A stretch of DNA of 64,000 nt from Hymenobacter psoromatis (GTDB lineage Bacteria > Bacteroidota > Bacteroidia > Cytophagales > Hymenobacteraceae), in the NCBI GenBank assembly GCA_001596155.1, contig CP014771.1, positions 1,798,001 to 1,862,000 on the forward strand, given 5' to 3'. A program made the position numbers and the translations under genes. The notes beneath the pieces are model-generated. The model was not told the origin of the DNA. It saw only the letters and a program-made list of their open reading frames with translations, and did no database searches. Below are positions 45,476-54,400 of the stretch, one piece after another (the stretch's first letter is position 1; every line of letters starts with the position of its first letter).

Positions 45476-45793
45476 ATGCAGCGCCGAATATTTGTTTGTA
45501 CCAACCAGAAGTCGGGCGTCGGCGAAGATGTCGCCAAGGCCCTCAAAAAAGAACTAAAGATTCAGGGCGTAAAAAACCTGCTGGTGCGCGGCGAAAAACT
45601 GCACACCCGCGTGCAAACCTGCAACTGCCTGGACCTGTGCAAGCACTGCAAAAAAGGCCCCGGCGCGGCGCTCATCGTGTATCCCGAGGGCGAGGTATAT
45701 GGCAAGATGACGCCCAAAGATGCCGCCGGCCTGGTGCAGTACCTGGCGGGCACCGCCAGGCAGCCCAGCCAATTATTAGGCGACGAAAGCTAA
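45476..45793 (+). CDS. Thioredoxin-like [2Fe-2S] ferredoxin
   Basis: 105 aa. Cys8 (IFVCTN) and the cluster Cys49, Cys51, Cys55, Cys58 (TCNCLDLCKHCKKG) supply the ligands of a thioredoxin-fold 2Fe-2S domain. GAALIVYPEGEVYG is the family's strand after the cluster. It probably acts as an electron carrier in the cytoplasm. Located between ArsR and HAD genes. Confidence 0.88.
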   Translation: MQRRIFVCTNQKSGVGEDVAKALKKELKIQGVKNLLVRGEKLHTRVQTCNCLDLCKHCKKGPGAALIVYPEGEVYGKMTPKDAAGLVQYLAGTARQPSQLLGDES

Positions 45794-45829
45794 TCTTTTC
45801 GGGCCTCGGCCCTACCCCCCCTCCCGCGC

Positions 45830-46528
45830 ATGAAAGCCTATCGCCACCTGTTTTTTGACCTCGACCACACGCTCTGGGACTTTGAAACCAACGCCAATGA
45901 GACACTGGAGCAGCTGTTTACGGAGTATGACCTGGCCCGCCACGGGCTGTTTTCGTTTGCCGAATTCAGCGCCCGCTACCGCGACGTGAACCACGCGCTG
46001 TGGCGGCTGTACCAGAGCAACAAAGTGACGCAGAAGCAGCTGCGCGAGGTGCGCTTCGTGCGGACGCTGACCCGGCTGGGCGTGGCGGAGGCCGATGTGC
46101 CCACCGATATGTCGGCGCGCTTCACCGATATTCTGCCCCACAAGGCGGCCGTGTTTCCGCATACCCACGAGGTGCTGGGCTATTTGCAAGGCAAAGGCTA
46201 CCGCCTGCACTTGATTACCAATGGCTTTGAGGACGTGCAACATATCAAGCTAAAGTCGTCGGACCTGACGCGGTATTTTGAGGAAGTGATTACCTCCGAG
46301 CACAGCGGCCACCTCAAGCCCGACCCGCGCATGTTTGCCCACGCGCTGGCCCGCACCGGCGCCACTGCCGCCGAGAGCCTGATGGTGGGCGATAACCTGG
46401 AATGCGACGTGCTGGGGGCTTACAATTCCGGCATCGACCAGGTGTATTTCAACCCCGATAAGCGCCGGCACTTTGCCGAAACGACCTACGAAATCAGCAG
46501 TTTAGATGAGCTGCGCGATTTTTTGTAA
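45830..46528 (+). CDS. yjjG: YjjG-type HAD pyrimidine nucleotidase
   Basis: 232 aa. HAD motif I FFDLDHTLWDFE (Asp10, Asp12), motif II LITNGF, motif III Lys in SGHLKPDPRMF and motif IV VGDNLECDVLGA. The cap region with ARYRDVNHALWRLYQ fits the YjjG subgroup, which dephosphorylates non-canonical pyrimidine nucleotides (house-cleaning). The long palindrome beginning 10 nt after the stop may stabilise or end the message. Confidence 0.9.
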   Translation: MKAYRHLFFDLDHTLWDFETNANETLEQLFTEYDLARHGLFSFAEFSARYRDVNHALWRLYQSNKVTQKQLREVRFVRTLTRLGVAEADVPTDMSARFTDILPHKAAVFPHTHEVLGYLQGKGYRLHLITNGFEDVQHIKLKSSDLTRYFEEVITSEHSGHLKPDPRMFAHALARTGATAAESLMVGDNLECDVLGAYNSGIDQVYFNPDKRRHFAETTYEISSLDELRDFL

Positions 46529-46537
46529 ACGTTGAAC

Positions 46538-46634
46538 CGTTTGTCATTGCGAGCTTGCGAAGCAATCGCACCAGAACGAAATCGTTCGAGCATCGTTCTG
46601 GTGCGATTGCTTCGCAAGCTCGCAATGACAAACG
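46538..46634. repeat. Palindromic repeat, GTCATTGCGAGC family, copy 4
   Basis: Perfect 42-bp arms (46538-46579 and 46593-46634) with a 13-nt loop, between the HAD gene and pruA. Confidence 0.88.
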
Positions 46635-46697
46635 CTCAAAACCAAAAAACAGCGATAACCCGCACACGCTAAAGCGTATGCTACATTTCCCTACCCT

Positions 46698-48362
46698 ATG
46701 TCCAACGCCTTTTTCCGCGTCCCTACCCCCATCAATGAGCCCGTGAAGGGCTACGCGCCCGGCGCGCCCGAGCGCATCGAGCTGGTGAAAGAGCTCAAGC
46801 GCATCAAGCAGGTGGAGGGCGATATTCCGATGCACATCGGTGGCCAGGAAGTGCGCACCGGCCGCACGCTGCCTCTGGCCCCGCCCCACGACCACCAGCA
46901 TGTACTGGCCCACTTTCACGAGGGCGATGCGGGCCACGTGACGCAGGCCATCGACGCGGCGCTGGCGGCCCGCCCTGCCTGGGCCGGTCTGCCCTGGGAG
47001 GAGCGCGCCGCCGTTTTCCTGAAGGCCGCCGAGCTGCTGGCCGGCCCTTACCGCGCCCGCATCAACGCGGCTACTATGTTGGGGCAGAGCAAGAATGCGT
47101 TTCAGGCGGAGATTGACGCGGCGTGCGAGTTGATTGATTTTCTGCGGTTTAACGTGTATTTTGCGCAGGAAATTTACCGCCAGCAGCCCGAGTCGTCGCC
47201 CGGCATGTGGAACCGCCTGGAGCACCGCCCGCTCGAAGGCTTCGTGTTCGCGCTCACGCCGTTCAACTTCACGTCCATTGCCGCCAACCTGCCGATGGCG
47301 GCCGCGCTCATGGGCAACGTGGTGGTGTGGAAGCCCGCCTACCCCCAGATTTATTCGGCGCAGGTGCTGATGGAATTGTTCATCGAAGCGGGCGTGCCGG
47401 CGGGCGTCATCAACCTGATTTACGTGGATGGACCGGTGGCCGGCGACGTGATTTTTAAGCACCCCGATTTCGCGGGCATTCACTTCACGGGCTCGACCAA
47501 GGTTTTCCAGACCATCTGGCAGGAGATTGGGCAGAATATTCACCGCTATAAGTCCTACCCCCGCATAGTGGGCGAAACCGGCGGCAAGGACTTTATTGTG
47601 GCGCACCCGTCGGCCCACGCCAAGGCGGTGGCCACGGCCATCTCGCGCGGCGCGTTTGAGTACCAGGGTCAGAAGTGCTCGGCCGCTTCGCGCGTCTATC
47701 TGCCTTCCAACCTGGCCGATGAGATTCTGGGCTACGTGAAGCAGGACGTGGAATCTATGAAAATGGGTGACGTGGAGGACTTTACCAACTTTATCAACGC
47801 CGTGATTACCGAAGCCAGCTTTGATAAACTGGCCAAGTTTATTGATGAGGCCAAGGCCAGCCCGGACGCCGAAATCGTGGTGGGCGGCCACCACGATAAG
47901 TCGAAAGGCTACTTCGTGCAGCCGACCGTGATTCGGGCCAAAGACCCGAAATACGTGACGATGTGCGAGGAGCTATTCGGACCTGTGGTGACGGTATATG
48001 TTTATGACGCTGACCAATTTGAACAGACACTAGAACTGGTAGATTCGACCTCACCCTACGCCCTGACCGGCGCTATTTTCTCGCAGGACCGCTACACCAT
48101 CGACCTGGCTACCAGGAAATTGGTGAACGCGGCCGGCAACTTCTACATCAACGACAAGCCGACCGGCGCGGTGGTGGGCCAGCAGCCGTTTGGCGGGGCT
48201 CGCGCCTCGGGCACCAATGATAAAGCCGGCTCGCTGCTCAATTTGCAGCGCTGGGTGTCGCCCCGCGCCATTAAGGAGACGTTCAATCCGCCCACGGCGT
48301 ATCCCTACCCCTTCATGGGGGCCGAACCGAAGGAGAATTTGAGCCTGGACAAAGGTCTTTAA
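46698..48362 (+). CDS. pruA: L-glutamate gamma-semialdehyde dehydrogenase
   Basis: 554 aa. It oxidises glutamate semialdehyde (from proline) to glutamate with NAD. Marks are NFTSIAANLPMAAALMGNVV, FTGSTKVFQTIW, catalytic Glu in GETGGKDF and catalytic Cys in EYQGQKCSAASR, and the C-terminal PFGGARASGTNDKAG. The length fits the stand-alone enzyme; no PutA proline dehydrogenase domain is present. TACATTTC 15 nt upstream is a loose -7 box. Confidence 0.95.
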   Translation: MSNAFFRVPTPINEPVKGYAPGAPERIELVKELKRIKQVEGDIPMHIGGQEVRTGRTLPLAPPHDHQHVLAHFHEGDAGHVTQAIDAALAARPAWAGLPWEERAAVFLKAAELLAGPYRARINAATMLGQSKNAFQAEIDAACELIDFLRFNVYFAQEIYRQQPESSPGMWNRLEHRPLEGFVFALTPFNFTSIAANLPMAAALMGNVVVWKPAYPQIYSAQVLMELFIEAGVPAGVINLIYVDGPVAGDVIFKHPDFAGIHFTGSTKVFQTIWQEIGQNIHRYKSYPRIVGETGGKDFIVAHPSAHAKAVATAISRGAFEYQGQKCSAASRVYLPSNLADEILGYVKQDVESMKMGDVEDFTNFINAVITEASFDKLAKFIDEAKASPDAEIVVGGHHDKSKGYFVQPTVIRAKDPKYVTMCEELFGPVVTVYVYDADQFEQTLELVDSTSPYALTGAIFSQDRYTIDLATRKLVNAAGNFYINDKPTGAVVGQQPFGGARASGTNDKAGSLLNLQRWVSPRAIKETFNPPTAYPYPFMGAEPKENLSLDKGL

Positions 48363-48418
48363 GAGGGTAGTACTCACTCGGAAATCCCATTCTTACCCCC
48401 GCCATCCGGGGTAGGAAG

Positions 48419-48458
48419 CAACGGGCGGCTTCTCGAAAGAGGGGCCGCCCGTTGGTTT
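48419..48458 (+). terminator. Terminator of pruA
   Basis: CAACGGGCGGC / GCCGCCCGTTG stem (48419-48429, 48444-48454), 14-nt loop, short T-rich tail. Confidence 0.7.
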
Positions 48459-48488
48459 TACCGCCGGCGTTGTATTTTACCTCAAATT

Positions 48489-49772
48489 ATGGCAACTGAC
48501 CTGCTTCCGCCCCGGCCGCCAGCCGCTGCCACCCCCCGGCCCCGGTCGGCGGCCGGCGGTCCGCTGCCCGTGTTTCTGGACCTGGCGCAACGGCGAATTT
48601 TGCTGGTAGGCGGCGCCAAGGAGGCGCTGGAGCAGCTCACGGCCGTGCTCGACGCCCAGCCCACGGCGGTTGTCACGGTGGTGGCGCCGCAGCTGCTGCC
48701 CGGATTGCGCACGCTAGCGGCGCGCCACCCGTCGGTGGTGCTGCTGGAGCGTGCCTTTCAACCCGACGACCTGCCCGGCCACGACCTCGTGCTGGTGGCC
48801 ACCGACGATGCCGTGCTGCACGGCCTGGTGCGCGCCGGCGCGGCCGCCCGACGCCTGCACGCCGTAGCCGCCCTCGGCCCGCCCGACGAGGCGGCGGCCA
48901 TTGAGCACTGGCAGCGCGTGGCCACAATTTCGCTGGTGGCGTTCGCAGTCTTCCTGGCTGTCAATATCTTATCGTATTACTTCACCTGGCCGCAGGTGTG
49001 GGAGGTAGCGCGCAACTCGGGCACGTTCTACGCTTTCGTGGCGGTGGGCTTCGGGGCGCAGCTCATCGATGGGATGCTAGGCATGGGCTACGGCGTGGTG
49101 TCGGCCATCAGCCTGATGTCGCTGGGCCTGAACCCAGTAGCGGTAAGCGCCAGCATTCACACGGCCGAAATGTTTGCCAGCGGCGCGTCGGGCTACCACC
49201 ACTACCGCTTCGGCAACGTGAACAAGCGGCTGTTCAAGGTGCTGCTCCTACCCGGCATTATCGGCTCGGTGAGCGGCGCGCTGCTGCTGTCTCACTTCGG
49301 GGTAAAATATGCCGACTATATCAAGCCGATTCTGGCCGTTTACCTACTTATTCTGGGCCTGCGTATCATCAGCAAGGCGGTGCGCAAGCAGCCGCAGGTG
49401 CGCCGCAAGGTGAAAAACGCGGGCTGGCTGGCCGGCGCGGGCGGCTTTTTGGATTCGTTCGGCGGCGGGGGCTGGGGGCCGCTGGTCACGAGCACGCTCA
49501 TCGCCAACGGCCGCACGCCCAACTTCGTTATCGGCACGGTGAGTCTGGTCGAGTTTTTCGTGACTTTAGCCAGCGCGCTCACATTTTTCTCGCTGGGCGG
49601 CCTCTCGCACTGGCAGATTGTGGCGGGCCTCATCGTGGGGGGCGTCACGGCCGCGCCGCTGGCCGCCCGCCTGGCCGGGCGCATCCCTACCCGCCTGATG
49701 TTCATCGGCGTGGGGCTCATGGTGGTAGTTTGGAGCCTGTGGGCGCTGCGCAAAGTGTTTATGCTGCTTTAA
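48489..49772 (+). CDS. Siroheme-synthase-like domain fused to a TauE/SafE (TSUP) membrane transporter
   Basis: 427 aa. Residues 25-125 form a Rossmann domain of the SirC/CysG N-terminal type (PVFLDLAQRRILLVGGAKEA, VVTVVAPQLLPGLRTLA). A helix follows and then a TSUP permease of about seven helices (FYAFVAVGFGAQLIDGMLGMG, VSASIHTAEMFASGASGY, FLDSFGGGGWGPLV). Precorrin-2 dehydrogenase activity is doubtful because the C-terminal CysG parts are missing. TSUP proteins move sulfite, sulfonates or related anions, so a link of sulfur transport with NAD(P) binding is suggested. Fusion order is seen directly in one uninterrupted frame. Confidence 0.85.
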   Translation: MATDLLPPRPPAAATPRPRSAAGGPLPVFLDLAQRRILLVGGAKEALEQLTAVLDAQPTAVVTVVAPQLLPGLRTLAARHPSVVLLERAFQPDDLPGHDLVLVATDDAVLHGLVRAGAAARRLHAVAALGPPDEAAAIEHWQRVATISLVAFAVFLAVNILSYYFTWPQVWEVARNSGTFYAFVAVGFGAQLIDGMLGMGYGVVSAISLMSLGLNPVAVSASIHTAEMFASGASGYHHYRFGNVNKRLFKVLLLPGIIGSVSGALLLSHFGVKYADYIKPILAVYLLILGLRIISKAVRKQPQVRRKVKNAGWLAGAGGFLDSFGGGGWGPLVTSTLIANGRTPNFVIGTVSLVEFFVTLASALTFFSLGGLSHWQIVAGLIVGGVTAAPLAARLAGRIPTRLMFIGVGLMVVVWSLWALRKVFMLL

Positions 49773-49826
49773 ATGGATTGACGACTATTCGCTCCCTACC
49801 CCCTTGTTTGTCGTCATCAGGCGGGC

Positions 49827-49861
49827 AAGCCCCGCTAGCAAGTGACTGGCGGGGCTTTTTT
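49827..49861 (+). terminator. Terminator of the TSUP fusion gene
   Basis: AAGCCCCGC / GCGGGGCTT stem (49827-49835, 49849-49857) followed by Ts. Confidence 0.82.
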
Positions 49862-49955
49862 GCGCGCTTCATTTTCAGGATATTTCATTTTGATTTTCAA
49901 CTAATTAAGCTTAATTTTCATAACCGTTTACCCACTTACTACCCCCCCTTGCCCT

Positions 49956-50804
49956 ATGGAAGCCGCCCTCGCTCACATCCGCGACCAGCAACAGCAAACC
50001 TGGGATTCGTTTTCGCCCGGCTGGCGGAAGTGGGATTCCTAGACGATGGATTTTCTGCGCCCAATGGGCACGAAGATTATCGAAGCGCTCCACATTCAGC
50101 CCACCGACCAGGTGCTGGACATTGCCACCGGCACCGGCGAGCCGGGCCTGAGCATCGCGCGGCTCGCGGCGCGGGGTAGCGTAGTCGGCCTCAACCTTTC
50201 CGAAGGGATGCTGGCCGTGGCCCGCGACAATGCCGCCCGGCAAGGCCTGGCCAACTACGCCGCCGTGGCCGGCGATGCCTGCGCCCTACCCTTCCCCAGC
50301 CAGCGCTTCGATGCCGTGAGCTGCCGCATGGGCTTCATGTTTTTCCCCGATATGCTACTGGCCGCCAGGGAGATGTATCGGGTGCTGAAACCCGGCGGCC
50401 GGCTGGTCACCTGCGGGTGGTCGGCCCCGGCCCACAACCCCTGGATAGCCACCATGATGGGCAGCGTGAGCGCCCACCTGACGCTGCCCGCACCCGCGCC
50501 GCTGGCCCCCGGCATGTTTCGCTGCGCCCAGCCAGGAATGCTGGCCGGCTTGCTCGAAAAGGCCGGCTTTTCGGACGTGCGCGCCGAAGAAGTGCAAAGC
50601 ACCGTCGAGTTTGCCAGCCCCGAGGATTACTGGCAAAACATGATGGAAATAGCCGCCCCCGTAGTGGCCGCCATGAGCCAGGCCGATGAAGCCACCCGCG
50701 CCGCCATCAAGGCTACCCTCTTCAGCAAGCTGGAGCCGCTGGTCGTGAATGGGAAGCTAGCGCTACCCTTTGGCTCACTGGTGCTTACCGGTAATAAAGC
50801 CTGA
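49956..50804 (+). pseudogene. Class I SAM methyltransferase with an in-frame amber codon
   Basis: Translation from ATG 49956 gives MEAALAHIRDQQQQTWDSFS then PGWRKWDS and TAG (50040-50042). The same frame then continues TMDFLRPMGTKIIEALH for 254 more residues. Motif I is LDIATGTGEPGLSIARLA; post-I motifs are DACALPFPSQRFDAVSCRM and LKPGGRLVTCGW. Both sides of the stop are coding-like and join naturally, so a point nonsense change (or read error) is likely. Restart at ATG 50046 would give 252 aa lacking only the N-terminal helix, which may still be active. UbiE/COQ5-like; substrate unknown. Confidence 0.78.
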
Positions 50805-50822
50805 AATAGACCTGGTTCTTAC

Positions 50823-52130
50823 CTAGCTTGGGCACCGGGCCAGCAGGGTGCGGGCGGCCATTTGGCCGCTCACCAGCGCCGCCTCTACCGTGCCGCCGTA
50901 GGGCCCTTCATACACGCCCTCGCCCGCAAAAAACAGCGTATCGGCCACGGGCGCCGCCAGCGCGGCGCGGGCAGCGGATGCCCCTATGGTAGGGTAAGAA
51001 TAGGCCCCGTACGCGTAGGGCTCCCTACCCCAGTTGTGCACGGAGTGGGCGCGCAGCTGCGCTTGCAGCGCAGCCAGGGGGGTAGCGAGCAGGTAGCTGA
51101 GCGACTCCAGCGCCTGCTGCAACACCGTTTCGGGCGGGGCATCGCGCAGGCGGTGCGCGGCGGGTCCGGCCAGCCAGCCGGTGAGCTGGGGGGTAGGGGC
51201 CGGCAGCTGGCTCCACCACGTCGGCACCGACGCATCGGAGAGCAGAAACTCCAGCTCGGGCAGCCGGCCGTGCCAGAAGGGCGTTTCAAATTCGAGGATA
51301 ATCTTGATGACTGACCCAAACCCCAGCTGAGCGGCTGCCGCCCGGTGCGCGGGTATTTCCGGCTCAATGTGCAGGTAGCCCGGCTGGCCAGCAGCGAGTT
51401 GCCACACCCCAAGCGGCACCGTGCACAGCAGCTGCCGGGCCTGGTACACCGCGCCGCTTGCCGCCCGCACCAGCACCGAGCCCGGCTGCCAACTGATTTC
51501 CTGGATGGGGGTAGCCAAATGCAACGTGGCTCCGGCAGCCTGCGCCTGCGCGGCCAGCCAGTGCAGCAGCGGCCCATAGCCGCCCACCAGACGCGGCGAG
51601 TCGTCGGCGCCACCGGCGGCCCACTCGTCGCGCAGGGCCCAGGCGCTTACGCGGCTCGCATCGGCCGCGTCGTAGCCTTCGGCAAACTGGGTGGCAAACG
51701 CCCGCAACGCCACGTGTTCATCGCCCGCAAACTCGCGGGCTAGAAACTCGGCCAGGGGCAGGTCGTGGGCCAGCGCGCCCAGCTTTTCGAGCAGCAGGGG
51801 CAGCTGCGCGAAGTAGTCGGCATCCAGTTGAAGCTGGCCGTTTTGCACCTGGTAGGTCTGGCCATCAGCGGCCTCCCACCCTATGCCGGCCTCGACCAGC
51901 AGGCTGCGGGTCAGGGGCACTGCCCCGTGCAGGAACTCGGCCCCGGCTTCAATGGCCTGGGTGAAGCCGGGGGGTAGCAGCGTATGCACGCGGCCCCCTA
52001 TTCTATCGCGGGCTTCTAGCAGGCACACGCGCCGCCCGGCGGCAGCCATCTCGCGGGCAGCCAGCAGCCCCGCCGCGCCCGCCCCAATAATAAGAATATC
52101 TGCACTGTATTTCGTACTCTCAGCAACCAT
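50823..52130 (-). CDS. Flavin amine oxidase (FAD-dependent monoamine-oxidase-like)
   Basis: 435 aa. FAD motif ILIIGAGAAGLLAAREMAAA, then LEARDRIGGRVHTL, the amine-oxidase pattern AIEAGAEFLHG, and C-terminal LFFAGEGVYEGPYGGTVEAAL that binds the flavin. No signal peptide, so cytoplasmic. Convergent with the methyltransferase gene (18 nt). A terminator-like hairpin lies upstream of its start, which belongs to the other side. Confidence 0.88.
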   Translation of the reverse strand: MVAESTKYSADILIIGAGAAGLLAAREMAAAGRRVCLLEARDRIGGRVHTLLPPGFTQAIEAGAEFLHGAVPLTRSLLVEAGIGWEAADGQTYQVQNGQLQLDADYFAQLPLLLEKLGALAHDLPLAEFLAREFAGDEHVALRAFATQFAEGYDAADASRVSAWALRDEWAAGGADDSPRLVGGYGPLLHWLAAQAQAAGATLHLATPIQEISWQPGSVLVRAASGAVYQARQLLCTVPLGVWQLAAGQPGYLHIEPEIPAHRAAAAQLGFGSVIKIILEFETPFWHGRLPELEFLLSDASVPTWWSQLPAPTPQLTGWLAGPAAHRLRDAPPETVLQQALESLSYLLATPLAALQAQLRAHSVHNWGREPYAYGAYSYPTIGASAARAALAAPVADTLFFAGEGVYEGPYGGTVEAALVSGQMAARTLLARCPS

Positions 52131-52153
52131 AGTAACGCAAGAGCCAGCAAAAC

Positions 52154-52190
52154 AAAAAGCCCCGCCAGCATAACGCCCGCGGGGCTTTTT
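52154..52190. terminator. Terminator hairpin upstream of the amine oxidase gene
   Basis: AAAAAGCCCCGC / GCGGGGCTTTTT perfect 12-bp stem (52154-52165, 52179-52190), active on either strand. It separates the core genes from the toxin-antitoxin-rich island. Confidence 0.82.
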
Positions 52191-52368
52191 GGTTAAAGTG
52201 ACTTAGTTGCCCCCGCGCCCCCGGCCCTACCCTGCCGGGCGCGGTTTGGGGTTGTTGGCTCACTTGCCCTGCCTGCACCGACGACCCGACAGCGGCGGGA
52301 ATTGACGATGGCTTCTTGCTACTACTCTCTGATAATGGTGAGCAGGAATCTTCATGAAGGGCTCTTAC
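52191..52368. other. Boundary region of the accessory island
   Basis: About 180 bases with no gene. CCCCGCGCCCCCGGCC and CTACCCTGCCGGGCGCGG near 52210-52244 look like a diverged copy of the GC-rich hairpin repeats found further in. Confidence 0.4.
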
Positions 52369-53240
52369 TCATGCTTGCCGCATCCAAGCACGGCGAAACC
52401 ACTCCGGCATCTCTTAGCCCATGCTAGTGAGTTTGCGCGGTTCGTATTCAGCAAACCACCAGATGTTGGCTCCCGAGTTGTCAAATAGCTAGGGCCGGTC
52501 AACCAGTTGCATCATTTCGACCAGTAGCCCCAGGCTTTTGATATAGCGGCCCACTATTTTTTCTACCGCAACGCCGTGCCCACCTTTACTTACCCGGTTA
52601 CTAACCCGGTCAATATTTACCGCTGGCGTTTCCGTTGCGATGTAATACAATAGGACTTACGCAAAAGACGTCTGTCATGGCGAGCGAAGCGCGGCAATCG
52701 CACCAGAACGACTGGCGCGGGTATCGTTCTGGGGCGATTGCTTCGCTTTGCTCGCCATGACAGACGATTTGCGTAAGTCCTAGACAAATACGTTCGGTAG
52801 CCCTTGGAGGCAGCCAGACGCAGAAAATCCAGCTTCGAGCGGTGCGACATCACCGACTCAAACGTAAAGCTTATGCTGTTTGCTAGCAGCTGATGCCTCA
52901 GAAAATCGGCTACCGTGGCTGCTACGTAGGAATCGAGGGCTGCTTCTGGCCGCAACACGATAATATTTTCGGTTATCCGTAGCCCCAGCTTTTCGCTGGT
53001 TTGCATGCCTGCCGCCGTCTGGCCGCTCGCCAGAAACTCATCCAGTCCGGCGTGCGACACTTGCAACTGATAATCAGCGGCATGTAAAAATCCCTGCCGA
53101 TTCAGCAGTTTCTCAATCTCGTCCGCATTTATGTAAACCCCCAGGTTGAACTGCCCACCTAATTCTTCCAGCAAGGCTAACTTCCCTGACCTGTTCGGCC
53201 CGGAAAAAAGCTTCACCCGTGGCACCGTTGCCCCTACCAT
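52369..53240 (-). pseudogene. Zeta-toxin/COG4185-type P-loop kinase, disrupted by a MITE
   Basis: A close paralogue of the intact gene at 55276-56010. ATG 53240 reads MVGATVPRVKLFSGPNRSGK; the Walker A is GPNRSGKL, where the paralogue has GPNGSGKS, so it has already lost its Ser/Thr. At residue 151 the frame enters a 133-bp MITE (52651-52783). After the MITE, the kinase resumes (YYIATETPAVNIDRVSNRVS, KGGHG) and is broken by two more stops before AWMRQA and TGA at 52369. It is clearly dead. Its small upstream partner gene remains intact. Confidence 0.85.
52651..52783. mobile_element. 133-bp MITE inserted in the kinase pseudogene (GTCAT-GCGAGC family, copy 5)
   Basis: Terminal inverted repeats TAGGACTTACGCAAA and TTTGCGTAAGTCCTA. 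Inside is the same GTCATGGCGAGC palindrome seen in copies 1-4. ACAA flanks both ends (52647-52650 and 52784-52787), a 4-bp target duplication. Removing the element and one ACAA restores the paralogous reading frame (TYLYYIATET). Confidence 0.88.
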
Positions 53241-53243
53241 GCG

Positions 53244-53441
53244 TTACGCCTTACTGGCGGCATCGCGGTAGTTATCGGCCACTACCTCGCGCTGCCCGTT
53301 GGCGTGAATACGCACCAGCTTGCCACTTTCATACACCGTCACAGTCAGGCCCAACGCCCGGCTCTCACTCACGGCCCGCAACGATGCCCGGCGCGTCGCC
53401 GCCTGGAATATCTCCGCTGGAATATCTTCTGGATTTTTCAT
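53244..53441 (-). CDS. Small antitoxin-like protein, partner of the broken kinase
   Basis: 65 aa. Its paralogue at 56010-56210 shares most residues (EDIPAE, QAATR, ASLRA, SESRALGLTVTVYE, VRIH-NGQREVV). The N-terminal half is helical and the C-terminal half is a beta hairpin. It ends 3 nt before the kinase pseudogene. By its size, order and coupling it is the likely antitoxin; the family is not one I can name. Confidence 0.65.
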   Translation of the reverse strand: MKNPEDIPAEIFQAATRRASLRAVSESRALGLTVTVYESGKLVRIHANGQREVVADNYRDAASKA

Positions 53442-53581
53442 TTTGTCGCCGCCTGTTTTGCCAGGTATTTATTCATACAATATATGAACACTCTGCCGCT
53501 ACGTGTCCCCGGCCCCGCCGTGCCGAGGGCGGCTAGCAGATGATTAAGACTTTGCGCGGTTTGCGCGTTTCCGGCCCCCGC

Positions 53582-53618
53582 CCCCGGCCGCCACCCCAGC
53601 GGCGAGGGTAGCGGGAGT
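53582..53618. repeat. GC-rich hairpin repeat, copy 1
   Basis: CCGGCCGCCACCCC, loop, GGGTAGCGGG; nearly all positions pair. It lies between TA-type cassettes. Confidence 0.7.
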
Positions 53619-53711
53619 TGCTGTGCCTTGCAGCAAGAGCTTACGATGTATAAGGCACCCTTTTATGATTGGGTGGCGTTATCTTGCTTTGCCATTAGCC
53701 TGCTAGAAATT

Positions 53712-53933
53712 ATGTCACCTGCAACTCCAACTCAACCAACCAAGCTCAATAGTCTACAGCTAAGCCTGCTTCGTCTTTTTGACCGGGGCATGAGCGACGA
53801 GGATACGTTGGAAATTCGGCGGCTGCTGGTAACACACCTATCCAAGAAGCTGCAAGACGAAGTGCAGCGCATTGATAAAGAACGCGGCTACACGGCCGAA
53901 GACTACGAACGGATGCTGAACGAGCCTTCCTGA
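53712..53933 (+). CDS. Antitoxin of a PIN-domain module
   Basis: 73 aa. The start ATG 53712 was chosen over the longer frame because the preceding residues are hydrophobic and unlike the rest. The protein is helical and charged (LSLLRLFDRGMSDEDTLEIR, LSKKLQDEVQRIDKERGYTA). It overlaps the PIN toxin gene by one base (TGATG), typical of co-translated TA pairs. Confidence 0.72.
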   Translation: MSPATPTQPTKLNSLQLSLLRLFDRGMSDEDTLEIRRLLVTHLSKKLQDEVQRIDKERGYTAEDYERMLNEPS

Positions 53934-54340
53934 TGCCAAGCGCCGTCATCGACACGAATTGTCTGCTGGTCTTGCTTAACGCCAAAAGCCCCTATTACCG
54001 CTTGTATGAGCTGTTTGCTGCCGAAGCATTCGTTTGGGTGTTAAGCAACGAAATACTGACAGAGTACACGGAGGTGTTGACTCGCCATTATTCAGCCAGC
54101 ACCGCCAACCGGGTACTGGAAATTCTGGTAGCGGCTCCCAATATTCTGCACCAGGAAGCCTACTACAAATGGCAGTTGATAAGCGACGACCCCGACGACA
54201 ACAAATTCGTGGACGTGGCCATTGCCGCCGGGGCCGACTATCTGGTTACGAATGACCGCCACTTCCAGCCGCTCCTACAACTGGATTTTCCTCGGGTGCC
54301 TATCGCCACGCTGCAAGCATTTCTGGCAGCAATGCTGTGA
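53933..54340 (+). CDS. PIN-domain ribonuclease toxin
   Basis: 135 aa. Acidic active-site residues: Asp7 in AVIDTNCLLVLL, Glu in SNEILTEYTEVL, and Asp/Asn in DDNKFVDVAIAAGADYLVTND. It belongs to the COG1569-like PIN family, which cut RNA. It pairs with the upstream 73-aa antitoxin through a one-base overlap. Confidence 0.85.
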   Translation: MPSAVIDTNCLLVLLNAKSPYYRLYELFAAEAFVWVLSNEILTEYTEVLTRHYSASTANRVLEILVAAPNILHQEAYYKWQLISDDPDDNKFVDVAIAAGADYLVTNDRHFQPLLQLDFPRVPIATLQAFLAAML

Positions 54341-54400
54341 GTTTTCCTACACCGACTCACCGCATAATCAGAACAAAAGCTAACGGCTAATAGCTACCAG

